The notes under the pieces were generated by a model. It made no database searches. It was not told where the DNA came from and worked only from the letters and a program-made list of their open reading frames with translations. A stretch of 64,000 nucleotides of DNA from an uncultured Bacteroidota bacterium (GTDB lineage Bacteria; Bacteroidota; Bacteroidia; Chitinophagales; Chitinophagaceae): contig CAILLK010000070.1 in the NCBI GenBank assembly GCA_903835005.1, forward strand, positions 1 to 64,000, given 5' to 3'. This document shows, piece after piece, positions 24,950 to 34,588 of this stretch. The position numbers were made by a program, and so were the translations under genes. Each line of letters opens with the position of its first letter. Within the stretch, counting starts at the first letter, position 1.

Positions 24950-25753
24950 TTAATTCAGTACAAACCTTATAGGAATGGAGTAGTAAACTTTAACCGCTGT
25001 TCCGTTATTTCTGCCGGGCTTCCATTTCGGCATGCTGCTCACCATTCTCAGCGCTTCTTCATCGCAGCCGCCACCTATGCTCCTTACTATTTTAGCGCCG
25101 GAAACAGAACCATCTTCATTAACTACAAATTGTATTACCACCTGGCCTTCTATGCCCTCGCTTCTGGCAATTTCGGGATACTTAAGGTGATTACCGATCC
25201 AGGCATTCAGGTCGCCATCAAATTGGGGCATTTGCTGCACCCATTTTACCGGTTCGGCTGGGGGAAGATTCACCGGAATAACATTATTTCCGTGGCCCGA
25301 TGTCCCGGTGTTATTGGTTCCGATACCTATTGTTGTTCCTGAAGCAGTTGTGAGGCCGGGCTGGGAGTCTCCATTTGGTTTGGGATCGGAAGGAGGTGTT
25401 TCAGTCACCTCGTCTGTGTGCACGATTTTAGGAACAACAAAAGCATGCGTACTGGCGGTAGCTGCAGGTGGGGGAGCCGGGGGCAAGACCTTTGGCGGCA
25501 ATACGGGCATTTCTACAGGGTGGATATCGGCCAGAATATTTGGGATTTGAAATGTGGGAATTATTGTTTGCGGCGCATGAGTATTAATCAATGTAAAAAG
25601 GAACAGTATACCCAGGCTGGAAAACAGGAACAACATGGCTTTCGTTGCCCTCTGGTTATAATGTTTCCGTAGTTCGTAACCGCCATAATCTTTGTTGCGG
25701 TTGTCGTAAATGATGTCGAGATAATCGGCTTGCAATAGTTTCCTGGTTTCCAT
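24950..25753 (-). CDS. Energy transducer TonB
   Basis: A 267-residue TonB protein. The cytoplasmic N terminus METRKLLQADYLDIIYDNRNKDYGGYELRKHY is the Bacteroidota-specific leader. It is followed by one membrane segment (about 37-57), a proline-rich periplasmic spacer (PVLPPKVLPPAPPPAATAS) and a C-terminal TonB domain from about 180 (FDGDLNAWIGNHLKYPEIARSEGIEGQVVIQFVVNEDGSVSGAKIVRSIGGGCDEEALRMV). It delivers proton-motive energy from ExbBD to outer-membrane receptors. The ATG at 25753 was preferred to 25867, because the conserved N terminus starts there. The nearest ExbD is at 31740; ExbB is not in this window. Confidence 0.9.
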   Translation of the reverse strand: METRKLLQADYLDIIYDNRNKDYGGYELRKHYNQRATKAMLFLFSSLGILFLFTLINTHAPQTIIPTFQIPNILADIHPVEMPVLPPKVLPPAPPPAATASTHAFVVPKIVHTDEVTETPPSDPKPNGDSQPGLTTASGTTIGIGTNNTGTSGHGNNVIPVNLPPAEPVKWVQQMPQFDGDLNAWIGNHLKYPEIARSEGIEGQVVIQFVVNEDGSVSGAKIVRSIGGGCDEEALRMVSSMPKWKPGRNNGTAVKVYYSIPIRFVLN

Positions 25754-25828
25754 AATTGTATGTTTATTATTAAGAAGCCGGGGGGTGAAAATTCCATAAA
25801 ATATTTTAGCCTTATTTGCAGATTCCAT

Positions 25829-25848
25829 GTTGTGGCACACTTTTAAAG
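25829..25848. repeat. Half copy of the GTGCCACACTTT palindrome
   Basis: These 20 bases match one arm and the centre of the palindrome at 31695-31725 with one change (GTGGCACAC for GTGCCACAC), but the other arm is absent. Confidence 0.4.
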
Positions 25849-25931
25849 CAGGACATCTCAGCCTCAAGCCAGATTATTTCTCCGGTTGGAAGATTTGTGC
25901 TAACTTGTTTAATCCAAACTCCCGGATTGAA

Positions 25932-26963
25932 ATGATAAACCGTTTTGTGTGCGCTATTCTTATTCTGCAATTCTCTCTGCATGCTGCAGCGCAGGAATAT
26001 AAATACCTGGTGCTGAAAGGTGGCGGCATAAGGGGTATAGCATTTGTGGGGGCGCTAAAAGTACTGGAGGAAAAGAGGGTAACACAATCTATAGAAAAGG
26101 TGGCCGGCACATCGGCAGGAGCTATAACAGGGGTATTGCTGGCTACCGGATACAACGCTGCGCAAATGCTGGAAATACTGTCGGAGCTTAACATACGGCA
26201 ATTCAATGACGGCGAAATGTTCTTTATTGGCGGACAAAAAAGGCTACGAAAAAATTATGGCTGGTATAAAGGGAAGAAACTTGAAAACTGGATAGGCAGA
26301 CAAATTGCGGCCAGGACCGGAAATGAAAACACAACCTTTATGCAGCTGCATCAGCTGGCGCTTAGTGATCGTAACTATAAAGATATTTACATAACAGCAA
26401 CTAATCTGACTCAACAAAAAACAGAGATATTCAACTGGAAAACGCATCCCGATATGCCGTTGAAAATTGCGGTAAGAGCCAGCGCCTCAATTCCGCTTTA
26501 TTTTGGCGCTGTTTTCATGGACAGTTCCGGCAATATTGCAGCGCACCCCGAAGATGGAGTTGATTACAATGTTTATGCCGATGGGGGCTTAGCCGCCAAT
26601 TATCCAATTACTATTTTCAATTCCATTAACGATGATGAGCTTGGAAAGATAAACCCAGCTACGCTTGGCCTGAGCCTTGAGCGGCCGGAACAAATAGCTT
26701 ACTCAAAGAATCATACAGGCATAGCCCCATTCCGTATTCATTCCTTTAGCAGCTATGTGGCAGCATTGTATAACCTAACCATAGAAAAGATGAATAAAAG
26801 GGAGCGTTATGAAGAAGAAAGCAAGCATACTATATACATAAGCACCAGTAACCTCAATCCCAGGGTAAGGCATATAAGCAGCGAACAAAAAAGACTATTG
26901 TTCAATAACGGGGAAGTAGCTGCAAGGGAGTTTTTTGAGGGGAAAGAATATCAGACTGAATAG
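25932..26963 (+). CDS. Patatin-like phospholipase, exported
   Basis: A 343-residue lipid acyl hydrolase. A signal peptide occupies residues 1-20 (FSLHAAAQ). The oxyanion loop GGGIRG lies at 30-35, the nucleophile elbow GTSAG at 59-63 (S61) and the catalytic aspartate in DGG at 217-219, so the Ser-Asp dyad is complete. Export to the periplasm or beyond is predicted, unlike cytosolic patatins. The ATG at 25932 was chosen because the signal peptide begins there; the open frame extends upstream to 25827 over noncoding repeat DNA. It is divergent from tonB. Confidence 0.85.
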   Translation: MINRFVCAILILQFSLHAAAQEYKYLVLKGGGIRGIAFVGALKVLEEKRVTQSIEKVAGTSAGAITGVLLATGYNAAQMLEILSELNIRQFNDGEMFFIGGQKRLRKNYGWYKGKKLENWIGRQIAARTGNENTTFMQLHQLALSDRNYKDIYITATNLTQQKTEIFNWKTHPDMPLKIAVRASASIPLYFGAVFMDSSGNIAAHPEDGVDYNVYADGGLAANYPITIFNSINDDELGKINPATLGLSLERPEQIAYSKNHTGIAPFRIHSFSSYVAALYNLTIEKMNKRERYEEESKHTIYISTSNLNPRVRHISSEQKRLLFNNGEVAAREFFEGKEYQTE

Positions 26964-27108
26964 TTGTTGATTTTAAAAAATAAATTATGGATATCTACTT
27001 CCTGGAGTTATTAATTAAAAATTATTACTTTTATAATTGAATTAAAGTAATTCGGCAAAATATGCTTTAAATAATTAGATTTTTATTCCTGTTTTCACCA
27101 AAAAAAAC

Positions 27109-30100
27109 ATGTCTATGAGAGCACCTATCCTTTCATTACTCGCATTACTTTTTTCGATTACGGCTTTTGGCACTATAGGGCCTATAGCCGGACCTTTTGG
27201 CGTATGTGCCGGTACTACTATTACACTAACTGATACCACAGCCGGAGGCTCGTGGTCGAGTAATGACTTATCTGTGGCTACAGTAAATCCTGTAACGGGT
27301 GTGGTTACAGGTGTGGCAAATGGTATCGTAACCATTACTTATTCCTCCGGTGTTGAGTTTGCGATAACTAATGTTACTGTAAATCCGCTGCCCCTCACTT
27401 ATTATACAGGTGGCGGAGGGAGCATGTGTGCAGGATCAGCAGGACTGCATGTAGATCTGAGCGGGTCATCGGCAGGAATAACCTACACTCTGTTGAATTA
27501 CGGGGCAGCCGTAAGTACAATACCTGGTAGCGGCGGCCCTCTTGATTTCGGTCCGCAAACTAATGCCGGCATGTATACAATTATGGCCACTAATCCATCA
27601 ACAGGTTGCCATAGAACCATGACCGGGTCGGCAATAATAAATGTAAATCCTGTTCCTGGGCCAATAACCGGGCCAAGTTTTTTGTGTCCCGGAACTACAA
27701 TAACTGTAACAGATGGAGGTGTCTACGGCGGAACATGGAGCAGTTCTGCACCTTACATTGCCGGGATAAGCCTTGCAACCGGAATTGTAACGGGTCTTTC
27801 ATCTGGTTCTTCCACAATCACTTATACCGATATTACCACCGGGTGTTTTACATCTATCAGCGTTACTGTAGGTATAGGGCCACCACCAATTAGTATACCA
27901 TCATCTGTCTGTTTGGGGTCATCCACTGCCGTTACAGATGGCATGCCCGGAGGAGCATGGACTAGTGGTGACCCATCGATCGCCTTAATAGCACCTTTTA
28001 CAGGAATAATAACTCCGGTTGCCCTCGGCACTGTTACCATCAGCTACTCATTAGGTACAAGTTGCGTAGCAACTCATCCTATTACAGTTGTACCTGCAAT
28101 CGCACCTATCACAGGCCCTACTGCCACATGCGTCGGTTCCACAATTTATGAATCAGATAGCGCCGGCCCCGGATCATGGAATATCGGGAATCCTTCAATT
28201 GCATCCTATGATTTTATGACTGGAGGAATAACAGGTATAACGCCTGGAGCAACCAATTTAACTTTCATTTCCTCGTCAGGTTGCAGCACTTCCAAAACAA
28301 TATCAGTTTATACTGGCTCCTGCTCCGGAACACCAGTAGGGGGAACAATTGCTGCTGCTGCTTATCAGGTATGCGCAAACTCACCTGTTGTATTGAGTCT
28401 TTCAGGCGCCAGCAGCGGATGTGGAATAAGGTATCAGTGGCAGAACTCATCAGACAATAGTTTATTTACATCCATACCTGGCGCAACCGATGATATTTAT
28501 CAGTTAAATCCGGTTGAAAGGCAGTATTACCGGTGTGAGGTAATCTGTGTATCTACCGGTTTTGCTGCCTATTCCACAAGCCATATTATTGGTGTGTACA
28601 ACAAAATTTCTGCTCACAGTGTATTGAATGTTTCAGACACTTTCTGCAGTATACCTGATTTTATGCTGCAAACGTGCGGTTGGTCTCCTACCGCAAATGT
28701 AACAACGTGGTTTGGGGATGGTACAAGCGTTAATATGCCCGTTTCGGCCGGCAGCAATTCGGCTGATTTTATGCATAGTTACCAGCAACCGGGAACCTTT
28801 ACTATTAAGCAAGTTTTGTATAACGGAATTGTAGCGCAGGATTCAATATTATATTCCTACGAGTTCAACTATTGCCGTAACCTGCCGGTGAAATTCTTTT
28901 TTGATGCCAACAGTAACTGCACCTTTGACAGTGGTGAACAATTGCTGAGGTTGCCGGTGAAAACCGAAATAGATTCCAACGGAATACCGGTAGATACTAT
29001 AAGCAGTACCAGCGGATTTTATTATAAAGCATTTGGCGGGCCAGGAACAGTTTATGGATTCCGGGTAATTGAAACACCAGCCAGTCTGCACATTACCTGC
29101 CCTGCATCGGGTATTGTTTATGATACCATTCTGCCTGCACTCAATAATTCCAACTTAAAATATTTTGGCCTCAATTGCAGCGGAACTGCATTTGACCTTT
29201 CGATGGCTGTTTCTACTACAACCGGCCGGCACCGGCAGCTGGGAACGATAATTGTGAACAATTCATCTTGTTTGCCAGATGATATTATTCTGAAGCTGCA
29301 GTTCAGCCCGAAATATAATTATGCCAATGCCACGCCAGCACCGACCTCCATATCGGGAAATATTGCTACCTGGAATTTTACAGGTGTAACCGCTGCAACC
29401 CTGCCCGTTATCAATTACTGGCTCGAATTGCCTTATAGCCTTCCTTTCCTTTTATTAACCGATACCATAAATTCCACCTACAGTATTAACGGAGTTCTTG
29501 GTGGTATTGATACCACAAACAACATCATAACTAAAAACGATACAGTTAGGGCTTCGCTCGACCCCAATGAAATTTCAGTATCGCCGGGAGGGGCGGTTAT
29601 GCCCTGCACCCAATTGCAATATACAATACGGTTTGAAAATACAGGAAATGATACGGCCCGTAATATCTATATTATGGACACCCTTTCGGGTAGTCTTGAT
29701 TTTCATAGTTTGAATATTGATGCGGCATCTGCAGTAATGAGTTATACCCTTATTAAAGATGGTACTTACACTATTGCAAAATTTGATTTCCCCGGAGTCA
29801 ATCTTCCCGACAGCAGCCATAATAACCTGGCTGAGGGAATGGTTGTTTTCAATATAAAAACAAAGCCTGGATTGCCGGATGGAGCAAACATAAAAAATCA
29901 GGCGGGCATTTTCTTTGACGATAACCCTGCAGTGCTTACCAATATCGTTAGTACTGCTATCGGAATAAATCCGCTATTGGGCAATAGTGAAGTATGCGAC
30001 GGTGCGCATGACACCTTATTTAACCAGACAAAGGGAGGCATGTGGAGTTGCACAAATGGGTCAGCATCTATACTGAATGGCGTAGTGACAGGACTAAGTA

Positions 30101-31683
30101 CCGGATTAGATACCATACAATACACCATTGCAAACATCTGCGCTGTAAGAACAATATCGAAAACTATCAGCGTAATCACCATGCCGGAAGTGGCAGCAAT
30201 ATCTGGCGCAAATCGTATGTGCGCAGGTGAATCTGTTACGTTAACCGATACCACTTCAGGAGGCCGCTGGAATGTGGATAATATGGTGGTAGCCGTTATT
30301 TCCTCAGTGGGTAATATAAATGGAATTGCCGCGGGAATTGCAATTATTTCCTATTCGGTATCCAACACATGCGGCACAACAACAGCAACTGCTCCGCTTA
30401 TAGTTAATCCGCTTCCCGGAATCATCTCTGGAAATCCGAATATCTGTATTGGCCATTCTGAAATGTTCGGTGATGATTCTTCAGGTGGTATATGGAGCAG
30501 CAGCTACCCGCCTATTGCAGCCATAGATTCTGGCACAGGCCTTATATACGGTGCGGCTAGCGGTAATGTATTACTCCGCTACACAATTCCAAACGGATGC
30601 TTCAGAGAATTAACAGTAACGGTAAACCAGATGCCCGCTGCTTACACTGTAACGGGCGGTGGCAGCTATTGTTTCGGTGGCACCGGGGTGAATATAGGCT
30701 TGAATGGCTCCGGCTCAGGCCTGCAATATTTGCTGTATGAGGATACGGTATTGATGGCAATTGTTTCAGGTACCGGTACGTCCATTGAATTCGGGCCGCA
30801 AACTAATATTGGCAGTTATTCAGTGACAGCCTATGACAGTGTTTCAACCTGCAGGCTAAATATGGAGGACAGTGCAATTGTAAACGTTATACCTTCAGTT
30901 GTCCCTGCGGTTAATATTTCCATTACTCCAGGCGATACGATCTGCTCAGGCTCAGGTGCAGCTTTCAGCGCTTCTTCCGTAAATGGCGGATCTGACCCTG
31001 TTTATTTGTGGTTCGTAAATGGACTCAATCAATCTGCTGATAATAGTTTCAGCTACCTTCCTGTATCCGGCGATATTGTAAAAGTGATTCTTAAAAGTAA
31101 TGCCATTTGTGCATCGCCTGATACCGTGAGCAGGATCGCCAATTTAACTATTGAAATCCCGTCCCAGCCATTAGTATCCATTTTTGTTAGCCCGGATACA
31201 ATTGCCAATTACGGCAAACCAGTTACCTACACTGCTGTTGTTTCCGGATCATCAGGACCTGTGGCTTATCAATGGGTTATCAATAAAACATATATTGCTG
31301 GTGCTACCAATGCATCATTCACCAGCGATACACTCAGGGATAATGATTCAGTAGCCTGTGTTATCTCAACCAGTAATTCCTGCGGCACAGTAATAACTGA
31401 AAAAACAATTGCCGCAAATATTAATACACTTGATGTTCATCAATTAAATCTGAACCCTTTAATAATTATTTACCCTAACCCGGCCAATTTTAATATTACC
31501 ATAGAAAACGCATCCAACTGTTTTTATAGCTTGCTCAACATACTGGGCCAGGAACTGTTTTCAGATAAAATCAACTCAAATAAGGAAGTTTTAGCTACCT
31601 GTTCTTTTAATCCGGGTATTTATATTCTGCGGATCAAAGATGCTGACGGAGCTATAATAAACAAGAGATTTATAAAAGAATAG
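27109..31683 (+). CDS. Large T9SS-secreted surface protein with Ig-like repeats
   Basis: A 1524-residue exported protein. Signal peptide 1-21. Residues ~25-400 and ~980-1150 contain several Big_2/Ig-like units with the pattern 'I.G...VC.G....L.D...GG.WSS....A.....G.V.G...G...I.Y'. A module with the FGPQTN motif occurs twice (around 100-180 and 1175-1260), one on each side of the molecule. A PKD-like segment (~545-580) and a T9SS-associated DUF7619-like region (DPNEISVSPGG, LQYTIRFENTGNDTARNIYIMDTL, IKNQAGIFFDDNPAVLTN; ~820-960) occupy the centre. The end (PLIIIYPNPANFNITIENA to INKRFIKE) is a type A T9SS sorting domain. It is probably an adhesin or cell-surface protein; it has no catalytic motif. 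Confidence 0.85.
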   Translation: MSMRAPILSLLALLFSITAFGTIGPIAGPFGVCAGTTITLTDTTAGGSWSSNDLSVATVNPVTGVVTGVANGIVTITYSSGVEFAITNVTVNPLPLTYYTGGGGSMCAGSAGLHVDLSGSSAGITYTLLNYGAAVSTIPGSGGPLDFGPQTNAGMYTIMATNPSTGCHRTMTGSAIINVNPVPGPITGPSFLCPGTTITVTDGGVYGGTWSSSAPYIAGISLATGIVTGLSSGSSTITYTDITTGCFTSISVTVGIGPPPISIPSSVCLGSSTAVTDGMPGGAWTSGDPSIALIAPFTGIITPVALGTVTISYSLGTSCVATHPITVVPAIAPITGPTATCVGSTIYESDSAGPGSWNIGNPSIASYDFMTGGITGITPGATNLTFISSSGCSTSKTISVYTGSCSGTPVGGTIAAAAYQVCANSPVVLSLSGASSGCGIRYQWQNSSDNSLFTSIPGATDDIYQLNPVERQYYRCEVICVSTGFAAYSTSHIIGVYNKISAHSVLNVSDTFCSIPDFMLQTCGWSPTANVTTWFGDGTSVNMPVSAGSNSADFMHSYQQPGTFTIKQVLYNGIVAQDSILYSYEFNYCRNLPVKFFFDANSNCTFDSGEQLLRLPVKTEIDSNGIPVDTISSTSGFYYKAFGGPGTVYGFRVIETPASLHITCPASGIVYDTILPALNNSNLKYFGLNCSGTAFDLSMAVSTTTGRHRQLGTIIVNNSSCLPDDIILKLQFSPKYNYANATPAPTSISGNIATWNFTGVTAATLPVINYWLELPYSLPFLLLTDTINSTYSINGVLGGIDTTNNIITKNDTVRASLDPNEISVSPGGAVMPCTQLQYTIRFENTGNDTARNIYIMDTLSGSLDFHSLNIDAASAVMSYTLIKDGTYTIAKFDFPGVNLPDSSHNNLAEGMVVFNIKTKPGLPDGANIKNQAGIFFDDNPAVLTNIVSTAIGINPLLGNSEVCDGAHDTLFNQTKGGMWSCTNGSASILNGVVTGLSTGLDTIQYTIANICAVRTISKTISVITMPEVAAISGANRMCAGESVTLTDTTSGGRWNVDNMVVAVISSVGNINGIAAGIAIISYSVSNTCGTTTATAPLIVNPLPGIISGNPNICIGHSEMFGDDSSGGIWSSSYPPIAAIDSGTGLIYGAASGNVLLRYTIPNGCFRELTVTVNQMPAAYTVTGGGSYCFGGTGVNIGLNGSGSGLQYLLYEDTVLMAIVSGTGTSIEFGPQTNIGSYSVTAYDSVSTCRLNMEDSAIVNVIPSVVPAVNISITPGDTICSGSGAAFSASSVNGGSDPVYLWFVNGLNQSADNSFSYLPVSGDIVKVILKSNAICASPDTVSRIANLTIEIPSQPLVSIFVSPDTIANYGKPVTYTAVVSGSSGPVAYQWVINKTYIAGATNASFTSDTLRDNDSVACVISTSNSCGTVITEKTIAANINTLDVHQLNLNPLIIIYPNPANFNITIENASNCFYSLLNILGQELFSDKINSNKEVLATCSFNPGIYILRIKDADGAIINKRFIKE

Positions 31684-31694
31684 GAGGCCTTCAA

Positions 31695-31725
31695 GTTGTG
31701 CCACACTTTTAAAGTGTGGCACAAC
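31695..31725. terminator. Palindrome GTTGTGCCACACTTT, terminator-like
   Basis: Arms GTTGTGCCACACTTT and AAAGTGTGGCACAAC form a 15-base perfect stem with almost no loop, between two convergent genes (27109-31683 and exbD). Only short A/T runs flank it. The same core recurs at 41927-41959 with different, compensating outer bases, so it is also a dispersed repeat. Confidence 0.55.
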
Positions 31726-31739
31726 AAAAGTGAATACCA

Positions 31740-32258
31740 TTAAAAATTATCCACCATACCCTTCTCTTCTGCACTAATATCCACAAGGGCATAATAAGGA
31801 ACCTCAACCAGGTTCATATCGTCGAGAAGTTGCACCACATCTTCATATTTGCAATTGTCATTTGGCTTTAGGATCACATGCAGTTTATGAGCCTGGAGCG
31901 ATAAGGACAGGGGCAAGCCGGCAACTTGTTTTTTCATAGCTGTGAGCATGTCTTTGGTTTCTGCTACGGGTTGGTAGTTCATTGGCTTCAGTTGGCTGAA
32001 TGCACCCATATACCAGGCCACTTTATGATTACCTGCAGGTATCAGTGTTATTGTGCTGGTATCGGCATATACGGTTATTCCACCAATGGTTTCGCGGGAT
32101 GGCATATTTATTTCCAGCGATCCTGGCCTGGCGATTGTAGTGGTATAAATGAAGAAGGTAATCAGTATAAACCCCAGGTCGACCATAGGGGTAAAATCTA
32201 TGCGGGGCGCCTGCACTTTGCGCCTGCCGCCTTTTTGTTCAACCAGTATTTCTGCCAT
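31740..32258 (-). CDS. ExbD/TolR-family biopolymer transport protein
   Basis: A 172-residue ExbD-like protein with a short cytoplasmic N terminus (KVQAPRIDFTPMVDLGFILITFFIYTT) containing the conserved aspartate of the single membrane segment (DLGFILI, about residue 27), and a periplasmic domain to the C terminus. With ExbB it forms the proton-driven motor that energises TonB or similar systems. No exbB adjoins it; in Bacteroidota second exbD genes are often placed apart. It is convergent with the surface-protein gene. Confidence 0.85.
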   Translation of the reverse strand: MAEILVEQKGGRRKVQAPRIDFTPMVDLGFILITFFIYTTTIARPGSLEINMPSRETIGGITVYADTSTITLIPAGNHKVAWYMGAFSQLKPMNYQPVAETKDMLTAMKKQVAGLPLSLSLQAHKLHVILKPNDNCKYEDVVQLLDDMNLVEVPYYALVDISAEEKGMVDNF

Positions 32259-32479
32259 AGTAATGTGTTTATTATAAAGATGCTTCCTTATGGTTTTTCC
32301 ATAAGGAAATAAAGAAAATTCGGGTAAACGGCCGCTCTGATTCTCCGGGAATAAACCATTTTTGTGGCCGTTATAACTATTGTTTACTTCCTGATTTTAT
32401 TACTTGGGCAAATAGGTTATTTTTACAGTAAATTATTCAAATCCGGGGCCAACCTGCCAATAAAGATCATCATATTGCC

Positions 32480-33460
32480 ATGCTTACCGTTACTCATTTT
32501 TACAGGGAACCCAGGAAAACCGGCCTTTCGATAGAAGGTATTTTCAAGTCGGTAAAAGAATGCCTGGAAGACCGGGCCGAAATCAGGGATTTTTATTGCG
32601 ATGGATCGCTTTCAAGATTGCAAAATACAAGGCGTGCCGGAAAGTTTGCCAGTGAAATAAACCATATTACAGGCGATGTGAATTTCCTGGCGATGGGGCT
32701 GAGGGGCAAGAAAACTATTCTTACGGTACACGATCTTGGGTTTTATGAAAACCCCGTACACTCCCGGCTGGTAAAAATGGTTTATCATCTGTTCTGGTTT
32801 TACCTGCCCCTTAAGTACGTGGATATTGTTACGGTAGTTTCCGATTTTACGAAACAAAAACTGATTAAGTACTTTCAATTCCCGGAGGACAGGATCAGAA
32901 TAATACCCGATCCGGTGAAAAAAGTATTCCGGTTTTCGGCAAAAGAAAAGCTGAATGCGCAGCCGGTGATACTGATGATGGGCACTGGCAAGCACAAGAA
33001 TCTCGACAACCTGATTGAGGCTGCAAAAGGCACCAATTTTAAGCTGGATATTATAGGCTGGCCGGCAAAAGATGAGCTGGAAAAACTAAAGAACTATAAC
33101 ATTGCGCATACTGTGTATAGCGGACTGAGTGATGAAGAAGTATACGAGCGGTATGCAGCCTGCGATGTGCTGTTTATGGCTTCGCATTACGAAGGTTTTG
33201 GCATGCCCATTGTGGAGGCACAATGCGTGGGCAGGCCGGTAATTACCAGTAATATCGGCGCTATGCTGGAGCTGGGTAAGGGATCGGCCCTATTAGTGGA
33301 TCCCAATAAACCTGTTGAAATCAGGGAAGCTATAGAATCATTGCAGGACAGGAAATTGTTTGATGAGTTAGTGGCAAGAGGCAGAGTGAATGCGGCAAAA
33401 TATGACTACAAAATAATAGCAGAACAATACCTGGCAGTTTACCAGGAACTTGCTAAATAA
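32480..33460 (+). CDS. Glycosyltransferase family 4-like protein
   Basis: A 326-residue GT-B fold glycosyltransferase. The second half holds the GT4 signature: MMGTGKHKNLDNLIEAAKG, then the E-x7-E loop EGFGMPIVEAQCVGRPVITSNIGAMLELG. The N-terminal domain has TVHDLGFYENP, typical of acceptors in the envelope. It is first of three glycosyltransferase genes on the same strand (gaps 6 and 15 bases) that probably extend a surface polysaccharide or LPS. Sugar donor and acceptor are unknown. No polymerase or flippase is in the window. Confidence 0.85.
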   Translation: MLTVTHFYREPRKTGLSIEGIFKSVKECLEDRAEIRDFYCDGSLSRLQNTRRAGKFASEINHITGDVNFLAMGLRGKKTILTVHDLGFYENPVHSRLVKMVYHLFWFYLPLKYVDIVTVVSDFTKQKLIKYFQFPEDRIRIIPDPVKKVFRFSAKEKLNAQPVILMMGTGKHKNLDNLIEAAKGTNFKLDIIGWPAKDELEKLKNYNIAHTVYSGLSDEEVYERYAACDVLFMASHYEGFGMPIVEAQCVGRPVITSNIGAMLELGKGSALLVDPNKPVEIREAIESLQDRKLFDELVARGRVNAAKYDYKIIAEQYLAVYQELAK

Positions 33461-33466
33461 TGGACT

Positions 33467-34573
33467 ATGGTATTTATTTTCTGGCAGGGTATTATAAGTA
33501 TACATCAGAAGGCATTTCTGGAGTCGCTGGCATTGATGCCGGATACAAAGGTGCTGCTTGTGGTGGAAGAAGAAATAACCCCTTACCGTAAAAATATGGG
33601 ATGGGAAGTACCTGTTATTGAGCAAGTGGAAATAATCAAATCACCTGATACCAATACCATTAAAGCGCTTGTGAAAGAACATAAAGATGCGGTGCACGTA
33701 ATGGGTGGTATAAAGGTAGGGCAAATGATCTCCCTGGCCTTTGAAGAATGCATCCGCCGGCAATGCAGGCTGGGTATAATGACAGAGCCCTTCAACCCTG
33801 CAAATTTTAAAGGATGGCTGCGGGGCATTAAATACAGGTATTACCAGTTAAGGTATTCGAGGCATATACAGTTTGTTCTGGCGATAGGTAAAAAAGGAGT
33901 TGAACAATATGCAGGGCTGGGTTTCAAAAGTAAAATCATTTTTCCATGGGCTTATTTTATCAGTTTAGATTCTGCCGGAAAATCCGTAAAACCTGAGGGG
34001 GAAGTAAAGCGTATAATATATGCAGGCAGGCTTGAGCCAGGTAAAGGGATTTACAGATTTACGGAACAACTGATAAATACCGGCAAAAGTAATTTCAACA
34101 TGGATCTTTATGGCAACGGGCCTGATGAGGAAAAACTGAAGCAGCTGGTATTGAACAACAGGGCCGGAGATAAAATTATTTTTCACCCATTTCTGAAGTA
34201 TGATGAACTGCTGGAACAATATTTACATGCCGACTGGGTAGTACTGCCGAGTACCCAAAAGGATGGCTGGGGAGTAATAGTCAGTGAGGGTTTACTGAAC
34301 GGATTGAAAGCTATCTGCAGCAATATATGCGGGGTGAGCTGGGTTATTAAAGATGGTTTTAACGGGGTAGTGTTTGATTGGGCGGAGGAGGGAAGCTGCA
34401 AGTCGGCAATCGGCAAAATGCTGACTGAAGATACTTATGCCGGCCGCGATCAAATCAGGGAATGGGCTGACAGCGCTATCAGCGGTAAAGCAGGTGCGGC
34501 TTATTTTTTGAAGATTACAGACAGCGTTTACAGAAATAAAGAAAAACCAGCAATACCCTGGATCATTGATTAA
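33467..34573 (+). CDS. Glycosyltransferase family 4-like protein
   Basis: A 368-residue glycosyltransferase with a GT4 C-terminal half: RIIYAGRLEPGKGIYRFTEQLI, the mid-domain MDLYGNGPDEEKLKQLV and a final DGWGVIVSEGLLNGLKAICSNICG in place of the usual EGFG loop (acidic/glycine pattern kept). The N-terminal half is divergent. It begins six bases after the previous glycosyltransferase stop, so it is cotranscribed and probably translationally coupled. Confidence 0.85.
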   Translation: MVFIFWQGIISIHQKAFLESLALMPDTKVLLVVEEEITPYRKNMGWEVPVIEQVEIIKSPDTNTIKALVKEHKDAVHVMGGIKVGQMISLAFEECIRRQCRLGIMTEPFNPANFKGWLRGIKYRYYQLRYSRHIQFVLAIGKKGVEQYAGLGFKSKIIFPWAYFISLDSAGKSVKPEGEVKRIIYAGRLEPGKGIYRFTEQLINTGKSNFNMDLYGNGPDEEKLKQLVLNNRAGDKIIFHPFLKYDELLEQYLHADWVVLPSTQKDGWGVIVSEGLLNGLKAICSNICGVSWVIKDGFNGVVFDWAEEGSCKSAIGKMLTEDTYAGRDQIREWADSAISGKAGAAYFLKITDSVYRNKEKPAIPWIID

Positions 34574-34588
34574 AATTAAAAGAGCCGG

